A program made the translations under genes and the position numbers. This document shows positions 9,328 to 17,012 of a stretch of DNA of 64,000 bases, piece after piece. Origin of the DNA: Lentisphaera marina (lineage in GTDB: Bacteria > Verrucomicrobiota > Lentisphaeria > Lentisphaerales > Lentisphaeraceae). The notes beneath the pieces were generated by a model. That model ran no database searches. It saw only the letters and a list, made by a program, of their open reading frames with translations, and was not told where the DNA came from. How positions within the stretch are numbered: position 1 is the stretch's first letter; each line of letters opens with the position of its first letter. The stretch covers positions 806,001 through 870,000 of the forward strand of contig NZ_JAQZZL010000001.1 in assembly GCF_028745505.1 (NCBI RefSeq), read 5' to 3'.

Positions 9328-11148
9328 TTAATCAATTAGTTTGATCACTTTGATCATGCCGAGGCCTTCAGCTGTGCTGAAATCAATTTTCTTCTTTGTT
9401 TTTTGATTGATGAGCGCGAGACTGAATTTAGAGATGCGTGACCACTGCACTGTTTTCGGCTTTTTGTCATGACTCTTAAAATCACTAGTTTTGATGATAA
9501 TGTCTTTACTGGCGCCGGCAGGCACAGGAACGCTATAATGAAAACGACCAATATCGCGGTGAGCACCTAGGAAGCGACTATCAATACCGATTTGTAGGTA
9601 GTAGTCGTCTTGTTTGGGGTCGATAGTAATACTTAATTTTTTATGATCGAATTTGAAACTTGGATCCTGAAATTTGTAGGTGTTGAGATTGCCATGACGC
9701 CAAGTCCAGCCTTGTATTCCGTGACTGAAATCTTCAAAAATCAATTGATCTTTTGCAAGGGTTTTCAGGTCTTCTATTTTAAAACCTTTTGGGACGTAAG
9801 AATGCTCTTCGGAGAAAATGCTATAGGTCGAGGTGTTGCCATTCAAAGTCTCTTCTTCTTTATCCAGTTTGTAGCGACATAGAGCAAAAGTGTAGATGGG
9901 GATTTTATTGTCATGCGTAATCTTAGCTTGCCAGCTGTCTCCCTGACGTTCTGCCTGAGCACGATTCCAAAAACGTGTGATTGAATTGGGATTATGAGAA
10001 TAGTAAATTTCGACTTCTAATAAATCGTCTTTACGATTATCTGGAGTGACAGTGAAAGTCGCCTCATTGGCAGTTAAGTCAAAGCTAGATAAAGCAGTTG
10101 CGGGCATGCGTTCATCCTCGCCTTTTAAGTAGAGATTGAACCATTTGTTGAGTGTGATCCATTGCTCGGCACCGGGGCCATGGTTTTCGTGCATATTCAT
10201 ACTGACTCGCCAATTACTGTGCTTGAGTAAATCCATAGTCTGATAGACGCGGTCAAAGACGGCGTGAAAATCGTTACTGGAGTTAATGAACATGACGGGA
10301 ATTTTGACATGCGGCCAATAGGCAGAGGGATCAATGGTGTTAACATACATCTCAAGATGCCCAGGCTTGGCGTAATGAGCCGCAAGGCCAGTTCCGGAAA
10401 GTCCGGGGAAATCCTCATGCAGAAAACCAGTGCCACCAACAAAAGGCGCGACCGCTTTAAGGCGTGGATCCATAGCAGTCATGGAAGTAATGGTTCCGCC
10501 CATTGAGAAGCCTGAGAAACCAAGTTTATTGGCATCGACTTCCGCTTGCTGTTCAAGAAAAGTGAGGGCTCTTTTGGCGGCCACAACGAGCAGAAACCAA
10601 TTGTTATTACGGGGACTATCAATAGGATCAATTGAAAATTCATCGGCTTCAAGTCCGCGTTTCCAGCCTTTGCGCAAAGCCTTAGAATAAAAGCGTGGGC
10701 CTTGGCTTGGGTCGACTTTGCCCCAATCAGTGTTTTCGTCGATATCCTGTTCCATGGGGCGCCCGAGCCAGTTGATATCGACGCTCGCAAAACCACACTT
10801 GGCAAAGTAAATGCCGCGAGTTTTATCGGCGCGTTGACCTCCACCATGACTCCATACGAAAGCAGGATTTTTCTGACCGTTTTTTGGGAAGCAGTAGTAG
10901 GCAGCAATACGGGCGTCTTGCCCTTTGAAAGTACCGACTTTGAAAGTGATATAGCGTGCGACCACACCATCCTCTTGCCACTCTTTGATAATTTTCGTTT
11001 CTAGTGCTTCTTTGCGAGGGTCGTAATCTTTCCATAAATCAAGAACATTATTGGGGACTTCGCCAGCTTGATAAGGGGTGAAAGTATCTTGAGCTAGCGC
11101 ACTTAGGCAAAAGCTTATTGTCATCAAAGTGAAGAGAAATGTTTTCAT
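9328..11148 (-). CDS. Secreted acetyl-xylan-esterase/dienelactone-hydrolase-like protein
   Basis: 606 residues, signal peptide MKTFLFTLMTISFCLSALA. The catalytic alpha/beta-hydrolase domain spans about 25-370: VWSHGGGQRADKTRG near 98 and the nucleophile elbow G213-F-S-M-G-G with Ser215. A likely Asp is in INSSNDFH and a likely His in NMHENHGPGAEQW. The C-terminal third (about 380-606) is a beta-rich region with no family I can name with confidence; it includes a segment resembling a ligand-binding beta-sandwich (FEDFSHGIQGWTWRHG). AAGGA precedes the ATG. It is a full-length paralogue of 50999-52867 and of the broken gene at 14341-14907. Deacylation of a polysaccharide or oligosaccharide is inferred from the family and the neighbouring esterases. 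Confidence 0.85.
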   Translation of the reverse strand: MKTFLFTLMTISFCLSALAQDTFTPYQAGEVPNNVLDLWKDYDPRKEALETKIIKEWQEDGVVARYITFKVGTFKGQDARIAAYYCFPKNGQKNPAFVWSHGGGQRADKTRGIYFAKCGFASVDINWLGRPMEQDIDENTDWGKVDPSQGPRFYSKALRKGWKRGLEADEFSIDPIDSPRNNNWFLLVVAAKRALTFLEQQAEVDANKLGFSGFSMGGTITSMTAMDPRLKAVAPFVGGTGFLHEDFPGLSGTGLAAHYAKPGHLEMYVNTIDPSAYWPHVKIPVMFINSSNDFHAVFDRVYQTMDLLKHSNWRVSMNMHENHGPGAEQWITLNKWFNLYLKGEDERMPATALSSFDLTANEATFTVTPDNRKDDLLEVEIYYSHNPNSITRFWNRAQAERQGDSWQAKITHDNKIPIYTFALCRYKLDKEEETLNGNTSTYSIFSEEHSYVPKGFKIEDLKTLAKDQLIFEDFSHGIQGWTWRHGNLNTYKFQDPSFKFDHKKLSITIDPKQDDYYLQIGIDSRFLGAHRDIGRFHYSVPVPAGASKDIIIKTSDFKSHDKKPKTVQWSRISKFSLALINQKTKKKIDFSTAEGLGMIKVIKLID

Positions 11149-11308
11149 TGCGGTCCTTAGGTGATTTTGTATAAATTAATGAAACAGCATAAAACTTTGT
11201 TTGTTACAAAACAAACTTTAATCAAGTGACAAATCTTTATTTTAATTGAGACTAGTCAATTGCATCATTCGTCAATGCACAAGAGTAGAATGGACTTTGA
11301 GATAAAAA

Positions 11309-11974
11309 TTACTTTGTGATCGCGGGTAGTTTTTTACCATGCTTTTTTAGTAAAGGAGCTATTTGATCGACCATGATTCTTGCGCCCTCCGCATTGGGGT
11401 GAACTTTATCAGGGAAACACTCAGGGCGATTTTTTAGGGGCGTGTAGAGGTCAATGACTGGGAGTCCCATTTCTTTTGCGACAGCCTCAACAAGTGGATT
11501 GATTTCCTTTTGAACAATTTGGTTACTAATGCCCCAGCGCTCTGGAAAAACAGGTACAGCTTTACATAGCCAAATCGCTGGTTGGCTCTCTAGCTTTTGG
11601 AAAGATTGAATGAGTTTTTTATAATCAGAGGCGTAATCTTTTTTATGTTGCCAGTTTTGAGGTTTTGTATCATTAGTGCCAAGCTTAATGATGACGACAT
11701 CGGGCTGAAAGGCGAGAGCTGCTTTGTATTGGGGAGAGTTGACATAGGGGGCGTTGCCTTTAGTCAGTAAAGTACGACCACTAATACCGAAGTTTTTAAC
11801 TTCCCATTGCTCGCCGAGTTTCTTTCCAAGTTGAGCCGGGTAGCTATTGTTCACACGATCTTTAATTGCTGCACCAAAAGTAATGCTATCGCCAACACAG
11901 GCGACTTTGATTTTATCTTGTGCCGAGAGGCTTATAAAAAAGCATAGGGCAATGAGTATTTGTATGAATTTCAT
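11309..11974 (-). CDS. Secreted SGNH/GDSL esterase
   Basis: 221 residues with signal peptide MKFIQILIALCFFISLSA. SGNH blocks are all present: GDSITFG (Ser nucleophile, about residue 30), FGISGRTLL (Gly), LGTNDTKPQNW (Asn) and FPDKVHPNAEGA (Asp/His). The size is typical of single-domain SGNH carbohydrate esterases (sialate-O-acetylesterase/rhamnogalacturonan-acetylesterase type). It starts 8 nt after the stop of the 11983-13941 gene with AAGGAACC as ribosome site inside the spacer, so the two are almost certainly co-transcribed. It probably removes acyl groups from an extracellular saccharide; specificity cannot be read from the sequence. Confidence 0.9.
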   Translation of the reverse strand: MKFIQILIALCFFISLSAQDKIKVACVGDSITFGAAIKDRVNNSYPAQLGKKLGEQWEVKNFGISGRTLLTKGNAPYVNSPQYKAALAFQPDVVIIKLGTNDTKPQNWQHKKDYASDYKKLIQSFQKLESQPAIWLCKAVPVFPERWGISNQIVQKEINPLVEAVAKEMGLPVIDLYTPLKNRPECFPDKVHPNAEGARIMVDQIAPLLKKHGKKLPAITK

Positions 11975-11982
11975 TGGGTTCC

Positions 11983-13941
11983 TTAGTTAGCAGTAAAATA
12001 GAGGGCGCGGAATGCGGAACCTCCAGGTTTGATACGACCTTTCTTATTTGGGAGGGTTTCTAATTCGAGGGTGTGCTCACCATCGCTTAGTTCATTAAAG
12101 AACATGAGGGTCATGGGGTAATTGAAGCCACTATGCTTATGCAGGGTATCGATAATTTTTGTTTCTTTACCATCGATGGTGCATTTGATGATGCCGGCAT
12201 CGGGTCCGCTGAGCATATAGGCTCCAATCGCTGTTCCTGTAAATTGGATTTTGAGTTTGGCCCCAGCAGTTTTGGTGTAGATCATCGGGCTTTTTTGGAA
12301 GCGAGTTCTGACATTGCCTTTATTTTCTTGTTTCCAATTAGGAGCCCCCTTTTTCCAGTGTTGATCGATTTCAATATCTTCATAAACAAGGAAACGTCCC
12401 TTGGAATAAGATTTGGGATCAAGCAATTCTTTTTGCTGATGGGCAGTGATTTTTGCGTCTTTCGCAAGAGGCTTAGACCACTGTTTTTCTAAGGCCTGTT
12501 GAATCATGCTAGCCGCCATGGTGTTGCCATATTTATTGGGATGAACGCCACCAAATTTTTTCCAAGTCATTTTCTTAGCGTTGATTAAGTCGGCGAGCTC
12601 TTGAGCAAGGTTGTTGACGGAAATGCTGTAGTGCTTCGCTACTTTGTTATGCGCAGAAGTGGAGGGGTTCATTTCGCCTTTTTGAGCTAGCTGTAAAATA
12701 TTTTGATTGACGAAAAAAGTCATGATGATATCGACATTTAGATTGTGACGACGAGCTTGGGCAACGATGCCCTCCATGCCGCGTATTGCGTCATTGTAGT
12801 TGTAGACACCATCTTGGTCATCATTAACGGCAAACTCCACAAATAGCATATCGAGAGGGCCTTGGCTGAGGATGTCTCTTTGTAAACGAAAAGCCCCCGT
12901 ATCGGAGCAAGTCGAGCTAATGCCTGCATCGGTGAACTTGAATTTGGTTTCAGGAAAACGCTCTTGGAGGTAAGTCATCATCATGGGGCGATAGCCATTC
13001 ATCTCAGTAATTGAGCCGCCGAGGAAGGCAACGTGGCCCTTTTTATTTCTTTCAAAAGTGATGCGAGAGTTTTGGAAATTGCTGCGACTAATGAAGTTTT
13101 TGTCGCCGACGATATCCTCTGCGGCAATGGAAGTCTTCTTTTCGGTGTGTTTGATCATGAAGTCGACGATGGCTTTGGGGTCCTTGAGAGAATGAGGATG
13201 GTGACCGACATCTTTTTTGTGAATGACTTCAAAAATACCGCCGAGCTGTTTGTAGCGTTGTTGGGCGATAGCGGTGTTTTCTGATACGGGAACGACTTTG
13301 TCGACATCACCCACGACGTGAAGGATGGGGATTTTTGCCTTTGCTAAAGCCTGTAAATTATCAATGGGGTTGGACTTGTAAGCCAAAGCTTGTTCTTCGG
13401 AAAAACCATAAGCTTTTAAGCAAGCTTTCCATGCGCCAGGACTCCCAGGACCAGAGCCTTTGCCACCGGGCCAACTCTTAAAATCCATCACCGGAGCATC
13501 GCCATATATAGCCGCGACTTTGTCGGGATTTTTAGCGGCCCAATTATAGATGATGAGACCGCCACGTGACATGCCCTCTAAAATGGCGCGATCCGCAAAG
13601 AGGTGTTCAAAGCGGAGGTAATTATAAAAGTCGTCCCATTTTTTCAGGGCTTTCGGACTGCCAAACCAATTGCTAACATCGCAATAGACGACATGATAAC
13701 CCCGTTGAAGCATGGCTAGATCAAATTGAGGCTCATGTCCCCAAAAGCGAGCCCGCCAAACCCAGGGCTTTCCATCGGCGATTTTTTTTGGTACGACGAT
13801 TTTAGTGCCTTGGTGACTATACATTGTGTAGCCATGCCAATCAGAAGCTTTACCTGGAAAGCTTTGTGTATTGGCACTTAGAGTAAATGAGCTTAGAAAT
13901 AAGAGTATGGCGCTAAAAATTGTTATTCGATATGCTTGCAT
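11983..13941 (-). CDS. Alpha/beta-hydrolase fused to SGNH esterase
   Basis: 652 residues, signal peptide to about residue 23. The N-terminal half is a prolyl-oligopeptidase/esterase-like alpha/beta hydrolase: LEGMSRGGLIIYN holds the nucleophile Ser (about residue 145), HVVGDVDKVVP the Asp and DVGHHPHS the His. The second half is an SGNH hydrolase: FLGGSITEMNGYRP (Ser in GGSIT rather than GDS), VEFAVNDDQDG (Asn block) and FGGVHPNKYGNTM (Asp/His block replaced by GGVH, so the Asp is not obvious). The C-terminal about 130 residues form a beta-rich module. The 8-nt gap to the downstream SGNH gene marks an operon. Two different esterase folds in one polypeptide suggest removal of two acyl types or positions; that is inference. 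Confidence 0.85.
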   Translation of the reverse strand: MQAYRITIFSAILLFLSSFTLSANTQSFPGKASDWHGYTMYSHQGTKIVVPKKIADGKPWVWRARFWGHEPQFDLAMLQRGYHVVYCDVSNWFGSPKALKKWDDFYNYLRFEHLFADRAILEGMSRGGLIIYNWAAKNPDKVAAIYGDAPVMDFKSWPGGKGSGPGSPGAWKACLKAYGFSEEQALAYKSNPIDNLQALAKAKIPILHVVGDVDKVVPVSENTAIAQQRYKQLGGIFEVIHKKDVGHHPHSLKDPKAIVDFMIKHTEKKTSIAAEDIVGDKNFISRSNFQNSRITFERNKKGHVAFLGGSITEMNGYRPMMMTYLQERFPETKFKFTDAGISSTCSDTGAFRLQRDILSQGPLDMLFVEFAVNDDQDGVYNYNDAIRGMEGIVAQARRHNLNVDIIMTFFVNQNILQLAQKGEMNPSTSAHNKVAKHYSISVNNLAQELADLINAKKMTWKKFGGVHPNKYGNTMAASMIQQALEKQWSKPLAKDAKITAHQQKELLDPKSYSKGRFLVYEDIEIDQHWKKGAPNWKQENKGNVRTRFQKSPMIYTKTAGAKLKIQFTGTAIGAYMLSGPDAGIIKCTIDGKETKIIDTLHKHSGFNYPMTLMFFNELSDGEHTLELETLPNKKGRIKPGGSAFRALYFTAN

Positions 13942-14195
13942 TTGTTTCCCTGAAATTGTTAAGTTTTAGATCTAACCAGTTCAAAATAAATTTGTTTCAA
14001 ATTTTGTGTTCAAATGTTTTATTATTTTAGTGTAAGCTGTCTTTTTTAAGCTTTTCCTTAGATAAGGTATGCACAGATAGCTATTTGTTAACAGCTAGAG
14101 GTATATTAATTCGAAATATCTATGAGTAAGTGTAACGATCTTGCTTCTTTTTGGTTTACTGTGAGTAATGATATTTTAGTATAGGCGTAGCATTA
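13942..14195. other. Intergenic between divergent 11983-13941 gene and an esterase relic
   Basis: AT-rich region holding the promoter of the minus-strand esterase operon and the leader of the plus-strand relic at 14196. TGTGAGTAAT at 14160-14169 lies 36 nt before the relic ATG. The same ten bases lie 38 nt before the ATG of the intact paralogue at 21480 (21442-21451), so the leader was duplicated together with the gene. Confidence 0.5.
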
Positions 14196-14354
14196 ATGAT
14201 CCAAATCAAACCTTTAATTTCTTTCACTTTCAAGAGTCGACTTTTCTTGGGGCTCACTGCAGCTCAAGCAGATGATACAAAGAAGTCCAAAATAGAACAA
14301 CTAGTGTCGGGGAGTGAGTTCACTTATGGCTATCCCCATTGTGAAAGTCACTAG
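14196..14354 (+). pseudogene. 5' relic of a secreted esterase (paralogue of 21480-22631)
   Basis: A 52-codon frame starts ATG at 14196 and stops TAG at 14352. Its signal peptide is followed by VSGSEFTYGYPHC, matching QVGSEFTYGHHHLKW of the intact esterase at 21480; at DNA level gtggggagtgagttcac-type bases are nearly identical in both, and the upstream leader is also shared. Homology stops abruptly near 14338-14345, where the frame runs into DNA belonging to the opposite-strand gene relic. About 330 codons including all catalytic residues are gone, so no function remains. A translated 52-residue secreted peptide cannot be excluded. Confidence 0.8.
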
Positions 14355-14907
14355 CTTTGAGTGCAAAAGTTTGTCATTGAGATGCCCCTTTGAGATTAAG
14401 TTCAGTGACGTACTTATCTATGCCGATGATTAATGTGTTTGGCTTTTCACAAGGCAGGTCAATGAGCAATTTTGCATCAGCAGTGAGAGGCTGATATTCA
14501 TCAAGCATAAAGAGGGGTTTGCGGCAGCGATGAAAGTTGCCATCTTGGGTCCAAGTCTTCCAGCCATTTGCAAAGCTTTCTAGCACTGCTGGTCGTTTTA
14601 GAGAACTCATAATTCCCGCTTTTTTGAGTGTATCAGGATTAATCATCTGAAGTACAGAAGCTAGGTGAAAATGATCCGTGGTGAAAGGGCTGCCACTATA
14701 GCTGACACCACTGATTTCTTTATCGAGCGGATAGGTGACATCCCCATAGGCCCACAAAGGTTTATCTAAAGCGCCCAAAGGAAGTGGAGCTGTCCACGTT
14801 CCGTTCTTCTCGCTTGCTTTTGCCTGGCGCCAAAATTTATCGGCAGCTTTTCCTTGGCCATTAGTGGTGTAATAGATATCAACTGCAAGGATCTTTTTTG
14901 TATAAAA
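14341..14907 (-). pseudogene. 3' relic of an acetyl-xylan-esterase-like gene (paralogue of 50999-52867)
   Basis: Minus-strand reading from 14907 gives ILAVDIYYTTNGQG, then DKPLWAYGDVTYPLDKE, then LIIGIDKYVTELNLKG, which align with VEVYYTQQG, DKPLWVYANVIYKMDKE and LIIGVDQYVKEVQIKG of the intact protein at 50999-52867. A TGA at 14374-14376 interrupts the frame, but homology continues in the same frame past it (QTFALKASDFH against VIFRPSDFK). The whole N-terminal catalytic domain is missing: the frame meets TGA at 14908-14910, right beside the end of the next gene. So this is a truncated, nonsense-bearing C-terminal fragment. The longest uninterrupted part would be a 134-codon frame with a TTG start, which I do not regard as a real gene. 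Confidence 0.85.
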
Positions 14908-14915
14908 TCAGGCAC

Positions 14916-17012
14916 TTAGGGTTTTGTGATATTCTTTATTCCCTCCAGCGCTATTTCTGCGAACTGATAGTGCCCATCGCCTTGATTAGCTAGCAGTGTG
15001 AGGCGATAAAAGGTATAGGCTTGGGTGTTCTCAAAGCTGTAGCTTCTTTTGAAGAGCCGCTTGGGAAATGGAGATTCATTTTTGCGGTGGTCCAGAAGAG
15101 TCCATTCCGCACCATCCATGGAGCCTTGCCATTTCCATTCTGTAGGGTCGCGCTTCGGCATGTCATTTGCGGAGGTGAAGGAGTAGGAACTGACCACACG
15201 CGGCGTAGGTAATTGCACTTGCCATTGTAAGGGGCGACCATGATGAACGTAACACCATTTTGTTTTTAGATCGCCATCTACGGACTTATCGATATGTGCC
15301 TCTGAGAGGTTTTTCCAAGGCAAATGACCGCTGGGGCAAGTTAAGATGGCTTGAGCGGGCTCGCGAGTTTGAGCAGTAAGAGTCTCCTGTGGCCAACGCT
15401 TACTTAGCGCTTTTATCCATTGTCGAGCCATAAGTTCATGGCCTTGGGGTAAGGGGTGAATTCCATCCCACATCCAGTAATCTGGAGACGATGATTTAGC
15501 TGCCGAATCGAAAAGGTCTTGGGTCTTGATGTGAACGGCATCAAATTCCTTTGCTAGTTTGGCGACAATGGTGCGCAATTGATCAGTTGCCGAGCGACGT
15601 GCTTTCCAGACCTGCTCGTTCTTCAGGCCACCCGATTGCAAAATGAAAGGATCGAGGAGTACGATTTTTAGTTTCGGATTAGCTTTGCGACTGGCGCTAA
15701 GAATTGCACGGTAGTCATTTTCAAATGCTTGTGGTTTAACCTTTTTTCCTACATCATTGGTTCCGATCAGGATGGTCAAAAGATCCGGACGCATATCGAT
15801 CGCATCCTTTTGCCAACGGGCTTTAAGCTGTGCAACTGTATTGCCACTGATTCCGCGATTATAAAAATCCAATTGCGCGTGGGGCTGATCCATGCCCAAG
15901 CGCCCAGCAATCATAAAGACAAAACTATGTCCAAGGTAGTGATTGCGATCGCGCTCATTACGGCCACGGTTCATATCCGTAATAGAGTCGCCGATGAATA
16001 GCAAGCGGCTACCTTTTTTAAAAGCGGGAAGAGCGTGATTATTTGTATTAAGCTTCTCGGAAGTGTTTTTAGGTGCTGGTCCCTTTAGGGTTTTGATCAA
16101 ATAACGCGTTGCTTCATATTGTCGATAACCATTGAATTCTGCATAGCGGACTTCGCAAAATAAATCCAATTCACGGCATCGTTTCTGGAGCTGAAAGGCA
16201 AATTGCGGGCTATGAGCACCAAGGTCATTTTTAAGGTTATTATCGTAATAGATGGCGACGGGAGGGTCGTCTGCACTCACATGGGCATAAGGCGAATATT
16301 TTTTAATCCAAGGAAGAAGTTTAGGGCGCGATTGTAAAAAGTCCTGATTGCTAACATTGAAGGCATGGCCCCCGTAGGTGATGCGGCTTAGCCAGTCCTT
16401 CATATGCTGTGGGTCCAGTGATGTTTGCGGAACTCGCACAGATGCACAAAAAAGGCGGGTCGATTGACGCGCAATAGGATCAAGGCTGGCTGGGTCGGCC
16501 ATGTCATCGTGATAAGCTAACCAAAGAGAAGAACATCCGCCGGCCGAGGCTCCCGTTGCTCCGATGCGGGTGGTATCGATGTGCCATTCTGAGGCTTTGC
16601 TACGGACAAACTGTAGAGCACGTGCAGCATCGTTTAAAGGAGCTTTGACTGGTGGTACAATTCCCGCTTCCTTCGCCTGACTAACATAACGGTAGTTAAT
16701 TGCGACTACTGAAAGACCTGCCTCTAGCAAGGCCTTTACATCCACGCACCCCCGGATGATTTCCTTACTACCCGTCTGCCAAGAGCCTCCATGGATATAG
16801 AAGACTAAGGGTGCGGGATGAGCGTTTGATGCCTGTGGCGCCATCCAGAAATCGAGTACCTGTCGTTGATGTGTCCCGTAAGCGACATTTGTCTGTGTTG
16901 GCTTGGGTACCGAGTCGGGGTAGCTTGATGGAGCTGCGTGAACGAGTGTATTCATGAGGCAGACGATCGCAATAATTATGCCTGTTTTCATCTTTTTATA
17001 TCCCTTTTTCAT
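14916..17012 (-). CDS. BD-FAE esterase - SGNH esterase - discoidin (F5/8C) fusion
   Basis: 698 residues. Signal peptide ends at about LVHA. Domain 1 (about 35-315): alpha/beta-hydrolase with FYIHGGSWQTGSKE (oxyanion hole) and GATGASAGGCSSLW (Ser nucleophile). Domain 2 (about 325-540): SGNH with FIGDSITDMNRGR, ISGNTV, LIGTNDVGK and WDGIHPLPQGH. Domain 3 (about 560-690): F5/8 type C-like sandwich (SEAHIDKSVDGDLKTKWCY, RLTLLANQGDGHYQFAEI), likely glycan binding. The ATG at 17012 overlaps the upstream stop (TAATG), supporting coupling; a second ATG at codon 8 preceded by AAAAGGGA could be the true start. Second fused double-esterase in this cluster. Likely an extracellular deacylase of a branched polysaccharide; inferred. 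Confidence 0.87.
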   Translation of the reverse strand: MKKGYKKMKTGIIIAIVCLMNTLVHAAPSSYPDSVPKPTQTNVAYGTHQRQVLDFWMAPQASNAHPAPLVFYIHGGSWQTGSKEIIRGCVDVKALLEAGLSVVAINYRYVSQAKEAGIVPPVKAPLNDAARALQFVRSKASEWHIDTTRIGATGASAGGCSSLWLAYHDDMADPASLDPIARQSTRLFCASVRVPQTSLDPQHMKDWLSRITYGGHAFNVSNQDFLQSRPKLLPWIKKYSPYAHVSADDPPVAIYYDNNLKNDLGAHSPQFAFQLQKRCRELDLFCEVRYAEFNGYRQYEATRYLIKTLKGPAPKNTSEKLNTNNHALPAFKKGSRLLFIGDSITDMNRGRNERDRNHYLGHSFVFMIAGRLGMDQPHAQLDFYNRGISGNTVAQLKARWQKDAIDMRPDLLTILIGTNDVGKKVKPQAFENDYRAILSASRKANPKLKIVLLDPFILQSGGLKNEQVWKARRSATDQLRTIVAKLAKEFDAVHIKTQDLFDSAAKSSSPDYWMWDGIHPLPQGHELMARQWIKALSKRWPQETLTAQTREPAQAILTCPSGHLPWKNLSEAHIDKSVDGDLKTKWCYVHHGRPLQWQVQLPTPRVVSSYSFTSANDMPKRDPTEWKWQGSMDGAEWTLLDHRKNESPFPKRLFKRSYSFENTQAYTFYRLTLLANQGDGHYQFAEIALEGIKNITKP

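Noticed and set aside
14374..14778. 134-codon minus-strand frame as an independent gene
   Set aside because: It begins with TTG inside a longer stretch homologous to the C-terminal part of the 50999-52867 esterase and ends at a nonsense codon beyond which homology continues; treated as part of a pseudogene.
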